Shown here one piece after another: positions 12,103-24,085 of a stretch of DNA of 64,000 nt (position 1 is its first letter; the number at the start of each line of letters is the position of its first letter). The DNA is from Ptychodera flava (taxonomy: Eukaryota > Hemichordata > Enteropneusta > Ptychoderidae). Position numbers and translations under genes: made by a program. The DNA lies in assembly GCF_041260155.1 (NCBI RefSeq), contig NC_091941.1, positions 26,444,247-26,508,246 of the forward strand. Reading direction: 5' to 3'. The notes beneath the pieces were generated by a model that saw nothing but the letters and a program-made list of their open reading frames with translations, searched no databases and had not been told where the DNA came from.

Positions 12103-12987
12103 GTTGAACTAAAACAGGGAAACAATAGATTGTTACTGGGGAAAGGAACACACATGCCACCTGATGTACATATCAACATTCCCTGTCATACTTCAGTTTG
12201 TTTTCTGGATGGACCGATTGGTAAAAAAAAACAATTCGACCTTTCCATTCAGAAGAGTTTTTTTTTCCTCTAACAAACTTTGGTGACATCGATCGTTTAG
12301 AGTCTCATTACCTTTCTTGAACTCACCTGAAAAGAACATCCTTCACTTTGAAGAGACCAATCCCTTTTGTTCGCTGTCCGAGAAGTTAAGTTTGTTTTCA
12401 ACGGTCAGCAAGGTCCATATAATTGTTTTCAAATGTTTATTCTTTCGCTTGTATAGCCGCGTTCTTAATTCCATGTTACCATTTCACACCATGGGATAAA
12501 TTCTGTTTTTTTCGGATTTGTGAGTGTATTATTTGTGATCTCATCTTAAACATCTGGGAAGAACTTTTACACACAGAATTCTACCATTCTTAACCTGTTG
12601 TTGTCGACTGAAAATTAATCATTTCCCATTGTCGATGAATAATCGCCTCTTTTTTTTCTGAGCATGTTAATATTTCTTCGATGATTTATGAGAGCGATGC
12701 GGTGAAGAATGAATCAGGGCGTGTGCGTTATCAGTATGCGTTTACTTTGATGAAAATCATGTACTTAAAATTAATTTTCACGAGGTATTCGTGGAAACTG
12801 GTCTTTTCCTTAAAACAGACGGCAATGACATTTCGTTTTGGTACTTAAAGCCATTTTGCCTTTTACTATCGTTGTGTAATATTTTTTTATTTGTCCATTG
12901 TTTATTATGGTAAGGGGATTACTGTCTTTTTTCCTTCAATCTTAAAAAAATTAGGACATAAATCATGCTATTTCCGTATTTTTGTAC

Positions 12988-12993
12988 AATAAA
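12988..12993 (+). terminator. Polyadenylation signal AATAAA of gene A
   Basis: This is the first canonical AATAAA after the gene A stop codon. It is followed by a T/GT-rich stretch (TTTGTGTGTTTGTGTTG around 13030-13046), a fitting downstream element. Confidence 0.65.
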
Positions 12994-13010
12994 ATGTTTC
13001 AAATGAACTG

Positions 13011-16000
13011 GTTCACGGTTCCATTATGTTGTTTGTGTGTTTGTGTTGTTTTCTATTCTGTTTTGCTGTCCTTATGACTCGACTATGAAATGAATGGACA
13101 ACACACAAGCTTCTCGTTCTTGACCGACGGGAGACGAAAATCCATCGGGGCCCCCAGCCGACTTTTCACCGTGTGGGACGGTGGACGTGATCGCTCCATG
13201 GCCGATAAACACGTGCAGGCTGTCCCGGCTTGTTTTTCACACAGACAGAACGATACAGGGATCGAGCGACATCAGTGATAAATTTATTTACTGAAATCTG
13301 CATCTGCGGGCCGCACTTTTCTCTCCCCGATGCCCTCGCTTTATAGGTCGGGAGTATTTATCCTGTAAATCAACGAGACAATCCAGGCAGTGATCCGATG
13401 ACTTGTCAAACAATGTGCCATTAAGTTGATTTCTTTTGAAGTCTTTTATTCCAAACCGTCGACTGAGATCTCTTTCAACAAATTCGGACAGGCGGCAGTC
13501 GCCCAGTTCACTGACCAACGATTTTTTGTTGTTGTAATTCCGAATGCCCTTCCTTTGTCTTTGCCGACTCGAGTCGGCTTCAACCACTCTTAATGTTACT
13601 TGCGCCGCCCAGCTCAGATGTCGGCTACCACATAAAGTACCGCTCTTTACCTTGTGGCACAAATTAAAATAGGCAATGATAACTTTCTTTCTTTGCTTCT
13701 CGCACTCTGCCGTTGTGAGAAAATGAAAGCCCCGCCGATATCGGATTGGAAAGATAGAGCAGCCGTTTTGGCGCGCAATATACGCTATATGGCTGGCGTT
13801 GCGGCGACAACGCGTGTTATGTACGACTGTATGTACTGAGTATCAATAAAAGAGATATGTCTAGTCGCGTGCCGGTCTGAAGGCCCGCAAAAATGACGCG
13901 ACAATAAACAATCCCTCATGATACTAGTAATTCGCATTAAATTATCCAGACCTCAGACGACCCGAGCTGTTTTGATTGACCCGGAGAACAGTTTCACGTG
14001 TAACAGTAGTCAAAAACTTTCCCTTTGTTCGATGATTTTGTTTGGTTTTTTGTTTTGTCACCCGCTACAAAGACGTCTCCCAGACGAGCGACTGCTTTCT
14101 TCTGCAACGTTCCGGTGTTTGGTGACATATGTAGCGGCGCATGCGGCGACAACGGTCTGATAAAAACTCAACAGCGCACTTCGGCAATACTGCTCTCAAG
14201 GCGCGGGTGAACCGGAACGTTTGTAGCGGCGCGCGGCTACCATACACCATAAGCTACATAAACCTTGTCTGTGGCCAACCGTCTAAATTAAGGGCCATTA
14301 CGCATCGTCACCCCCGGCCCCGAATCAAGATGACATACACCTATTGTTGTCGCGACACCCGGAGGTTACCGATAGTAAGACAACGGGTTACTGTTTCTCA
14401 CTCGGGGTCATTTCCAAAATCAAATTTATTGACTTGGCGGCTTCCGCTTAGGGCTTATTTTGGTTTAAGTATTTGGTCAATGTCGGAGGTGTCTTCCTGT
14501 CTCGCTGACCGTTATTAATCAAACACCTGTTAACGGCCCCCTGTCTGCACCGAAGAAATCCAATGCACACGTCTGACACGGCGACAAGGACATCGCTGGT
14601 ATTATTGGCTCAACTTCCAGTCCGGAGGCTTATTGTGATCATTTGCGGCGATAATCAACCAGATTGGAAACACACAAAAAAAACACAATAACGACCTACT
14701 TTTCTACATGTGCCTGCCGACCATTTGAGGACGAAAGCAAACAAAGTGCAGACACGCTTGATTACCAAAAGAACAAAGAAATTGAACGAGGAAAAATAAA
14801 TTCAACTCCAAGGGTGACAAACACATAAATTTTAGCCAACTGCTGAATGCGAGCGATGTTTTCAGCGCTCTGCGTGCCTGCAGAGGCACGCTCTTGCATT
14901 GTTAAGCCTATATAGGCAGACAAGTAGGACGAAAGTTACAAGTTAGAAATACTGCCAAAAGAACCAAACATCACAACAGAAACAATTATTCTTTGAGAGA
15001 ACACCACACAGAATAATCGTGGAACATGTATAATTTATTGTCGGCGAGACAATTATCACACCCGTAGTGAATTCTAAATTTAGATATTAGTGGACGCGCT
15101 AAAATGTACACCGCTACGGCGAGGCATAAGATTCACGGGCTAGAAACGCGGGAGATTGATCGAGACAATTATGTCAATATCCGCTCGCGAAATTTCAGTA
15201 CAACAGCGGGACTTCTGCTATGATAACATCGATGTAAATTAGATTCACTTTGGAACAGGCACGAGACAAAAAAAATTACGTTTGCAAATAAAGCAGCAAT
15301 GTTTGGTAGCGGTAAGTAAGGAGTGTTTGGAAACCACCCACACAAAGGCCTCCTCTTCCCTAGTCCGCATCTGGTTTCTATACCCTGGGAACGAATCACA
15401 CTGGTCGCGGGGAACGGACGTACCGGTCTCGGTTGCGGATTTTCATCGTCCCACCTCTACATCAGATACGCCTTCTGGCTGAATCACGAAGATCCCGACA
15501 TGTACGTATAATCGACTGATGCGGTTGTCTTTCCCCTAACTGATGCGCAAACATCAGCGAGAAGCCGTGAAGTAGGAGACATGCTGTACGCTGATTACAC
15601 TTAGACCGCCAAAATGGTCGGCTCAACCGAAAGGTACAAAAACACGAGACAAAAATCATCGTGAGGGTAAGTTATTGCTTTTCTTAGGGATGTTTTATTT
15701 TTCGAGACCAAAAGAAAAAAAAATAGCGTCCAAATAGGTAAGCAAAGGAAAATGTAGTCAAGAGACATCAAACAGTGACAGTTGCGCTTTCTGCCGAGAA
15801 TGCGCAACGATCCGGGGGTCTGTGGACGTGAGTCGATAGAGAGCGGAGTCGGGAACGGTTAGCGCAAGCCGATGCCGTACTGCGGTTTTCTGACGCGAAT
15901 ACACAAGGACAGAGTGCTCTAGGTGTTGTTGATTGGCAGGCATGAAACGCAGGCCTAGCCTCTCATCCCAAACGTCTGGGTTCACTTTGACGGTACACAA

Positions 16001-19000
16001 TAACCTGGCCGTATCAAAACACAAACACCTCACTTGTGTTCACATGCATTGCACACACCGCCTGCCTCCATCACCACGCCGCCGCCGCGGCGATACCCCA
16101 CAAAATGGACTTGCAAACGAAATCAAGCGAGATCCACAAATATAAAAGAATTATTTATATTCTCTCGGTTTTGTTCATCCTGGCCTACGTTTAGAGCGAT
16201 AATCTGCCAATAATTTACAGCGATCACGCCGACCAGCAACGAAAATCAGCCGCAGAAGTGGCCCCCCACAGGTAAATACTACTGAAGGTAGTGGAATTAT
16301 TTTCGCTTACTCACCGAAATAATCAACAAATGCTGCTTTTTTAAGTTGAACAAATAAAATCACTAAGCGCGTCTCTCCATGAATTAACATAAAGATATAC
16401 CGTACAGCTTCAATGTTACGATGCACTAAGACACCTGACGGATTCTGTTCAAGTCAAAATATTCATATCTCAAATATTCTACAACTATAGTATGCAGCTT
16501 TTATCCTTCAAAATCTCCGTATTTTAAACAGAGAAGTATTCTGTGTGCGCTATAGAACCCTTTTCACCAGTTCTGTAATCAAAAATTCACCGTGAACTCG
16601 AAATTTCGATAAAGAGTGAGAAAAAGTATCAGTGTAGAAAAAAAATGTGTTCTTCTATGAACCTTCTCCGTAGTAGAATAGGAATGAAGACATGTACTAC
16701 AAAACAAAAAATTGCGATCTGAAAATGCACTACTACAGTGACGTGCTTATTCCTCGGCTTTTAGATTATCCCATGAAATGCCATGATTGTCGTTTTGCTT
16801 GTCGTAGTTCACCGTCGACGGAAAAATTCAATCAAATCCGCTTCGCGTGTTTTTTGAAACACTCGACTGCCTGCCCCCAGCTTGGTCACAACGTAAAGCA
16901 ACCATCAAAGGTAGAGAAATTGTTGATTTACAAACAATACTGACACAAAACTAGTCCACATTTAAAATGAAAAAAAAACAATCGATATTTTTCATTCTAC
17001 TTTTAGCACCGAGGTCCTTGAACTACGGCTATATTGCCTCAGAGGTCTTGATTGACACAATTTGGCCATTGATTGGAGTCCCTGATATTGTTCGTCTAGC
17101 CTGCGGCTTCAGCGTTCACGGTCGCCAACCCTCTCCCACGGGGATGGCACATCTTGTCCAGCAGCTCCGCTCATCAAGCAGTGGGCACGCTGGCGCGTTA
17201 AAGACTCCCCCCTCCCTACGGCCCAATCGTGGGCCATGGACTTTTTGAATGACTTCAGAACGTGCTGAGCGCATTTGCAATCTCCTTGTTACCGCAACAA
17301 AATTATGAAAATTGACCCATCTTGCCTTGAGCTGTCTATAGTTTGAAACTGTTATTCCCGATTCGGCCCTGAAACCACAGCCGTTAAAACAGTTAGGGTG
17401 GCAAGTTAATTACATTCACCGTATTCAGAGTTATTAATGAAACATTGAGCAGAACAATATTAAGTGCGGCTGAAGGCCATGTTCGGAGCTGACCAAAACA
17501 TTGTTTCTGTAACGAGCAGTCCGGCCATGGCCGTGAACTCAACTCCGACGGCGCAGCCTATGTTATTAATCATGATACATGTATGACTGTTGTCATTCCC
17601 GTTTCACAGTAATCAGCGTGGAATATACAGAGACTCATTCCTACATAGGTAAACATGATCATTCGATCGGGTAAAATTTTCTCACATCTCAATTTTCCAG
17701 GGGAAAAATATTCTTTTCACACCAATAAGCATTCAATGAAATCTAAGCCGTCGCATGTATGTCAGAGTATAGCCTAAGTAAACTTGTAGTAAGCCCAACT
17801 AGAAGAAATGTTTTCCTTGTATCGAGTAATTTTGAAAGCAATGTGGTGTATAAAAGCCATGAAGCAGCACATCAACATATCTACAGATTGTAATTTTTAA
17901 CATTTGCAGTTTTACAAATGACGAAAAAAAAAATTAATAATTTACCATAACTATTATTTATTATTCGGCATGCCATGTAATTACACATACACATGCAAAA
18001 ACATTAGACTTGGACCGAGCTCTCCGGTTACACGCTGCCCGCATGTACGACTTGTCAGAGTTGTTTTTTTAAATAGCCGCAAAGTAGCTACTAAATAACT
18101 ACCCTCCAATCTTTAAGCAATTAAAAACTTCAACAATGGTACCATTTAATTCCAAAAGTCGTTGACACCCATAGATAATTTGTACAAATTCACAGTCAAA
18201 GGGGGAAAAAAAGCTGGTATTAGTCTGTGAATGCTGCACAACCAGCAATCAATATTTATGCGTGTGTCTTGTCCTTGACCAGTCATGCGGACGTTTAATT
18301 CTATCTTGACAAGGTTGTCGCACATAGCCGCGACCTTTGGTCAAACAAGACAATCTGTGGAACGCAGAATTTAATAACAATAATAAAAAAAATATTATAA
18401 TAATGGAAGTTCTTGAACGTCGGCGTCATTCAGTTTACTGATTAGGGTAAAACACTGAAAGAAATTCAGACCTTCATATGCACATGATAAATAACCCCAA
18501 AACACAAATTTTCATTGCTGAAAAATAAAACAATGTCATATTGGAGATAAAATATGGTGCAAATTATAATACTTTATATTGGAATGATTGGGTAAAATGG
18601 TTGACCTTCACAAAATAAACTACCTTTACAGGAAAAATTATATCAACAGTTCTCAAATTTTCTTTTATTAAACCAGTGCGTTATCATGTTTATTACATTA
18701 CTCAATGTTCCCGGTATTTTACTCACATTTAATTGCGCGATTTTTGTGGCTCTAGTGGCATTTTACATCTGATTTGCAACAGTTCGAAGCTAGCAGTTTT
18801 CACAAATTTAGCTATGCTACGGTGTATTTTCTCTGCCAGCGTTCTGCCTGTGGGCCCCACTCGGTGAGGCCTTCGCAGGGACGGCTGTCCATTGTGTCCG
18901 TCTGTGTGTCAATAAACATTGTTCTCCGCAACCTTGACAGGCTGTCATTGAAATAGGACGATTTCGATTTTGTATGTCAACATACCTCTAAATTTAGACA

Positions 19001-19600
19001 GTTATTTGTCGGCGTCTTCACGAATCGGTCACCGTAATATTAATTAGCGTAGCGGCCGCGTTCCGCGCTGGCGTACGACGGAATGTTAACTGCAAAAGCA
19101 GACGTCGATCGAAAAAATTCGAGACTGCGCGAACTGAAATCACCAGACACTCAGGTGCGCCTAGACTGAACTTTCAGCGCTACGAAGGTCACACTGCTCC
19201 ACGGACGACTGTCGACGTCATTTTATGAATATGAATGAGCCAGGTCGCAACATGCATCAATTTGCGCGAGAGGTGTCTTCCGCAACGCGCTATGCAAACT
19301 GGTTAAGTCTGAAATCCAATGGACCTAGGGGGTCTACAATACGGTGCTGGCAAGATTGCTGATGCAACACTTTTTGAGGTTTACATCATCGTTCTGGAAC
19401 ATTCCCTTGGTGAAATTTGCATACGGTCATGCGATCGATGACGTGTAATTACAAGCGCGAGCGTCGTTTACCGGGGATCCCCGTGACCGATATCATGGTG
19501 TTGCAATACATAGCCTGGATTGCGAGAGACACGGTTTTGATGCTGCGACATTTCCGAGGCCGCACCATTCAGCGAGAAACTGTTGACTAAGCAAGTCGCG
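13011..19600. other. Intergenic stretch between genes A and B
   Basis: 6.6 kb with no supported exon. GC-richer patches at 14,080-14,240 and 16,060-16,100 hold no recognisable coding sequence. Gene B's promoter should lie at its right end, but no TATA, CRE or NRF1 palindrome is visible there. Confidence 0.45.
13288..13662 (-). CDS. Weak minus-strand ORF of 124 codons
   Basis: The predicted product is charged (many Arg, Lys, Asp, Glu) with no familiar motif. Its stop codon overlaps an AATAAA on the minus strand, as in some compact genes. No promoter or splice partner is evident; a chance frame is the likelier reading. Confidence 0.12.
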   Translation of the reverse strand: MCHKVKSGTLCGSRHLSWAAQVTLRVVEADSSRQRQRKGIRNYNNKKSLVSELGDCRLSEFVERDLSRRFGIKDFKRNQLNGTLFDKSSDHCLDCLVDLQDKYSRPIKRGHRGEKSAARRCRFQ

Positions 19601-19608
19601 CGTCTATT

Positions 19609-19902
19609 ATGTTCGTGAACTTCTTCCAACTTACGACAAGCCACTGCGTGATAGACAGAGGACACCACAAAATGAACGGCAACACACATCACCACCAGCA
19701 TCATAACAGTACGCATACAGCGGACAGTGGGGATATTACGAAGACGCCCCTGTTGTTGTTGGCCGCCGGATCGACAAGCTCTGGCTGGCAAGACTTGGTC
19801 TGTAGTGGCGGTCACACTGCTGGGTCAAATGCAAGTGCTCAATCCGGAAGCAGCAGCCGAACTGAGCTGACAATCGACATGGACAGCGTAAGAAAGGAAC
19901 AG
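19609..19902 (+). CDS. Gene B first coding exon
   Basis: ATG at 19609 is the first in frame after a TAA at 19588-19590. A second ATG at 19672 has a better context (ACAAA before it) and could be the true start. It codes 98 or 77 residues: HHHQHH, a leucine run, then Gly/Ser/Thr-rich sequence, ending MDSVRKEQ before the donor GTGAGA at 19903. No TATA box is seen upstream. Confidence 0.7.
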
Positions 19903-22366
19903 GTGAGATCTAATACCATTACCATTACGGTATAACCTTCTTAACTACGGGGGGGGGACTGTAGTTGGTGATTGGAAAAATATGCAGCATCGTATGAAAA
20001 TTACTGCTAGTCGGTATCTAACCTACCTACCTACCTACCGCCGTGTTCAAAAGACATGCTGGGTAACCACTTCTCAATACTTGATTCTGCATGCACGTGT
20101 ATGACCGGTTGTCTGGTTTGACATAGAGTGAACTTTGCAGGGTCACTAACATGAAAAGCCGTGTGTCGATAACCATCGCCCCAGTGGAGCGCATGCACTG
20201 GCAGATAATGAGAACGCGAAACCCTGTAGCTGATCGACCCACTTTGACGTAGTGATAACGAACAGCTGATTTTCATGCTCTCGTAAGCTTGTACAATTAT
20301 CTGCCCTCACACAAACCTAGTACAAACCCGGAGTCGCACGTAGGCTTTCATTTTTGAAATTGATAGCGGATGACGTATGATCTGAACACGTGGGCGGGTG
20401 TTCACTCAGATTTGAAACACCCACCTAATTGACTATATCAGTAACTTACCCATAATTCGGCATGGCCTAGTACAAGAGGTCGGTCCTCCCCAAAGCAGAG
20501 GCACATAAAAAATCTGCGTGGCTTTTTACTCAGTGTCCCTTTCTGTCATCAAACAGAACGCCGAGGAGGAGAGACGCCAAAGAAGACGAGAACAGAACAA
20601 ACTCGCCGCCGAACGATACAGAAACAGGAAGCGAGAGTCAACAGACTCTTTGCACAAGGTAAATACAGTCTTCGCATGATCACGTGACCTCAGGCCCAGT
20701 TTACGCGCTTGTGAATTATTTTGCCACACTGAGTCCGATGTCGCTTCGAAGACCGAATTGGGCAAAACTGATGCAACTCTATCTCAGGAAGTACTTACAT
20801 CATCGTGTCAGGTCCGCCCCTATCATCGGAGATGATATCTCAAATTATTTATCGTGCGCACTGAGTAAGTACAAACTTTGTACTCAGTGAGCAGTTTTGG
20901 AGACAGGAAACATTAGGCCTTCATTGACACGCCGTTTGGCTGTATTTCTCCTTAAAATTGTCAAATGTCTATCAGCTTTGTCAAATTTTGTCCTGATTTT
21001 CTTGTTTGACATGTTTTATTCGTTCCCTCCCCTCTGAAACCTATCTGTCATCAACACCTGACATTTTGTGCCCGGAATAGAATTTCTAACATCGTACATC
21101 GTGTATAGAGAATGCAGTGTTTTTGTGTAACTCAACACACGAGGGAGAAAAAGAAAGAAATAACACTTTTTTTGAATGAAGATGACATTGTTATGAAAAG
21201 TCACAGTTATTGTTACTAAAGTGGAAATACGTACAGTTTTATATGCTAAAACAAGAGTGGCTTCAACGAGCTCGAGGTCATTGTCCTGGTCCAGTTGTCG
21301 CTCACTCAGCATTATATAGATGCGTGACTGTGATTGTGCGTTCGTGCCGCGATAAACGGACAAAAATGTTTATCGACAACATATACAACAGGCAAAAATC
21401 ATAACTGCAGAAATTTTACTGTATTTCGTCTTGACCTTCTTTCAAATTGATATTTTCTATATTGCCGAGAGCATCGATGAAATCGACTCTCACAGTCATA
21501 TGTCATAGCACGGGATATGTTGCTGTTGGTTATAAAGTGAAAGAAAGCCTGTCAAGTGTTCCACGATCGCGTGAATCCCGAGCGTTAAGGCGAATAAACA
21601 ACGCTGAGACAATACCTCTGAAAGCTACAAAATTCCAACACCATCACATTTCTTTTCTGTCTGAAATTTTAGCTGTATTACAACAAACTTTGTTTGCACC
21701 CCATCTCTCACACCTTTACAAAGTTTGCCCGTTTTCTGGTTTGCCTTCACATGTACAGGAGTCCGAACGCCTACAGGAAGCTAACGCCGCCCTCCACGAG
21801 AAGATCCGAGCCCTTGAGCATCACAAGAACTTTCTCACCCGTCTCCTGGGTCAAGTGAGACCGAGTGCAATTTTGCAGATGCCTTCGTTTCCCGGCTCCA
21901 TGAAGCTGATGTTCTGAACATATGCACACGCAATCACACAGCTCACTAGCCCATACAAGCCCTCATCTGCTTGTCAGACTATATCAAAGCGCGTATTTTA
22001 TTGAGGGAGCTGAGTGATCCGAGACAATACGAGCCCCGAAGGCAATTTTTTTTCAGGAGCACAAATCTACCGAGTAAATGTGAGTTCAAAAAGTTCTCTG
22101 ATATAGCTTTCAATGTTAACTCTTGTGTACAGATGATCGAGGACCTGCTGGACACCAACATCGCCCTGAAGGCAAAACTGCGCCTCCTTGAGGACAGGAG
22201 AGAGCACTGGGTCCACGCCATCAAAACGATGCGGCTGAGTTGTTCTGTGTGCGAGAGGGAACCCCAGGTAGTGGCTCTCGACCACAGGCACCATCCTCGC
22301 TACCAAGAACAGTCGCATTCTGCAGAACAAACAGAGGCTCTGTGCCTGTCAACAAAGGTGCGGTAA
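19609..22366 (+). CDS. Gene B: divergent BATF/ATF-like bZIP factor with two alternative zipper exons
   Basis: Coding exons are 19609-19902, 20557-20658, then 21759-21917 (with stop) and/or 22133-22366 (with stop). With the first terminal exon the protein is 184 residues (163 from the second ATG at 19672). The N-terminus is His-rich then Ser/Gly-rich and shows no ATF3 motif. The basic region reads EQNKLAAERYRNRKRE: the usual Cys/Ser of the core is Tyr, as in ATF4/ATF5. The zipper (SLHKESERLQEANAAL...) is most like BATF. It is predicted to be a nuclear DNA-binding dimerising factor. Assignment to BATF rests on zipper wording and cluster context only; a lineage-specific ATF3-family member is the main alternative. 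Confidence 0.85.
20557..20658 (+). CDS. Gene B basic-region exon (102 nt)
   Basis: It codes 34 residues, NAEEERRQ then the basic region with NKLAAERYR and SLHK. It is two codons shorter at its 5' side than the matching 108-nt exons of genes A and C, and both borders are phase 0. The acceptor ends AAACAG at 20556; the donor is GTAAAT at 20659. Confidence 0.92.
21759..21917 (+). CDS. Gene B zipper exon 1 (terminal form)
   Basis: It codes 52 residues and a stop. Heptad leucines ERL, AAL, RAL and NFL continue the register of the basic exon, with Asn at the second 'a' position. A tail of about 20 residues rich in Pro and Met follows. The acceptor is ATGTACAG at 21751-21758. A phase-0 donor-like CAA|GTGAGA lies inside it (exon would end at 21854, exactly 32 codons). 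Confidence 0.88.
   Translation, partial: ESERLQEANAALHEKIRALEHHKNFLTRLLGQVRPSAILQMPSFPGSMKLMF
22133..22366 (+). CDS. Gene B zipper exon 2 (duplicated, alternative)
   Basis: It codes 77 residues and a stop. The first 25 or so residues (EDLLDTN, ALKAKLRLLE) align with zipper exon 1 (SERLQEAN, ALHEKIRALE), including the Asn. They keep the same heptad register if joined directly to the basic exon, giving L, L, L, W and M at 'd' positions. An acceptor TGTGTACAG ends at 22132. A Cys-containing LSCSVCE follows the zipper, in the place of the Fos/ATF3 H-x3-C. There is no polyA signal between the two zipper exons. A possible donor CAG|GTAGTG sits near 22269. Confidence 0.7.
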   Translation: MIEDLLDTNIALKAKLRLLEDRREHWVHAIKTMRLSCSVCEREPQVVALDHRHHPRYQEQSHSAEQTEALCLSTKVR

Positions 22367-22560
22367 CATTGAAAAACTGACAGCAATCACTGTCTAATGA
22401 TGCCCAAGACTTATGATCGCTTCTTAAGGTATTTACCTCGTGGGGGTGATAAAGGCCCCCTGCTCCATCGCCTACAAGTCAGGGAGACTCCCAAGTTGAA
22501 CATCTGCACCCTTAGAAGAAGTAAACCATATTTACATGCGACAACACGAAACCAGAAGAT

Positions 22561-22566
22561 AATAAA
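22561..22566 (+). terminator. Polyadenylation signal AATAAA of gene B
   Basis: It lies 195 nt after the stop of zipper exon 2 and 644 nt after that of zipper exon 1. It is the first AATAAA after either, so both forms could share one 3' end. Confidence 0.5.
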
Positions 22567-22668
22567 AGAATATCTCGACAATCACCTATTCCGACTCAGA
22601 ATGGCTCTTGGGTCCTAGTGAAAACGAAGAAATGCAGCTGCCCAAAGATGCCCCAGTCAATATTTGTT

Positions 22669-22816
22669 TTGTAACACACCTCATCCAGTACACTCACTGC
22701 AAAAATCAAGAAATTTCACTGCTATAACTTCTCTCCTGTAGCCACAATTATATATACCATGCATGTGACCGTAAATTGACGAAGCAAGACAGATTTTGGA
22801 TGAGGTGTGTTACAAC
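22669..22816. repeat. 19-bp perfect inverted repeat, 110-bp spacer
   Basis: TTGTAACACACCTCATCCA at 22669-22687 recurs inverted at 22798-22816, about 100 nt after the gene B polyA signal. It could be a small MITE or a foldback RNA in a read-through transcript. Confidence 0.5.
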
Positions 22817-22865
22817 TTTGTCTACCCCATTCGCAATGTATTTGTACATTTGTGTGTACACACAC

Positions 22866-22866
<1 letters not shown>

Positions 22867-22914
<48 letters not shown>

Positions 22915-22928
22915 TATATATATATAGA
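22867..22928. repeat. (TA)n microsatellite
   Basis: About 30 TA units with a TAGA interruption near the right end. Confidence 0.97.
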
Positions 22929-23195
22929 TCACATGCCATGCTTGTTCTCAATGTTATATGGGCATTCTCCCCACAAAATATCACCAGTAGGAGTATTAAT
23001 GATTACAAAAGCAGTAGATATTGACCACTTTGATTCATCAAAGGATGAGGCCAGTAGAATAGCAAGGCCAGTGGGAAACGACATTAAACATATCTGACTG
23101 TCCACCAGATATATGTATCCTTTCAAACGTTCACTCTCCTGAGGCCAATTGTGCACAGCACTTTCTAACAGCTGAGGAGCAAAGTTTCCATCATT

Positions 23196-23203
23196 TGACG
23201 TCA
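23196..23203. promoter_or_regulatory. CRE/ATF site TGACGTCA
   Basis: The palindrome extends to TTGACGTCAA; it is 0.6 kb beyond the 3' end of gene B. Confidence 0.3.
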
Positions 23204-24085
23204 ATATTTTGTTATTCCACTTCACGCGGGAATTAAGTTATTCCACTCGCTGAACGTGTTTGCAATATGGGCATTCCCTTTAAATCCTTTCTCAAACCTG
23301 GGTTGTAACTATGAAAGAAAAAAAATTGAAAATGCACGGCATTATAACAGTCAGGGCGTTATGTTTTACCTAGAACAGTGACCGGATGCCCAACAAATCG
23401 GCCTCGGCATATGTAATTAAGTAGCGTAAAATGACTAATGACTGGAAAGATTGCATTGATGTATACTTTAGGGTTAATGTAGCAATGCTCTGTTGTTCTC
23501 ATAAGCTGATTGAAGATAATTTTATTTTCCATTGTCTCATTGAAGCAAACGTTTGGAAAGGATTCTTGAATGCTTACATTCTGCCATTTCATTTTTATCT
23601 TGTTAACTTGAACCTATAGTTTTTAGTTGTCTTCAGTGTAAGTAGCTCCTTTTTTTACGTGTTTCAAACCTTTTTACGTTTACTGTTGTAAGTTATGAAT
23701 TTTTTGAATAATTATACAGTTCATTTGACGGGCAAGGTTGATGAACTTTACTGAGCGCGCTACAATTATAATTTAATTGTGCGAGGCAAACGTTAGACAG
23801 GAAGTGTGTGCTGTAGCTAAGATCATTGGCCTTGATTCCGGCCTTGATGTGCAGCTGATACTCATCGACGTAAAACCGATGATTCAAATCACCTGGGTCC
23901 GTGTACGACAATTGTCCGTATGAAAGTGGTCCTGCGCAGACCATTGCCACCCCTACCAGCAAATATATTTGTAAATTTTGTCCAACACTCTGGTGATTCA
24001 TCAATTTTTCGTCGATTGTTTTCCTTTGCACTATTTCTTAGTTCTGCGGAGTTGTTTGTGACGGGACATTTTTTATTCCCATATT

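Larger units (their letters stand above)
11442..13010 (+). other. Gene A 3'UTR
   Basis: About 1.57 kb separates the stop codon from the first AATAAA. It has a (GA)n tract at 12045-12102, a Pumilio-type TGTACATA (12165-12172), and ATTTA pentamers at 11696, 11882 and 12684, with long T-rich runs. Such elements are typical of unstable stress-response mRNAs. No exon or conserved protein is visible here. Confidence 0.6.

Noticed and set aside
15400..16160. Possible coding region in overlapping frames near 15.4-16.1 kb
   Set aside because: The frames are short (60-90 codons), overlap on both strands, and have no known motif or convincing splice sites.
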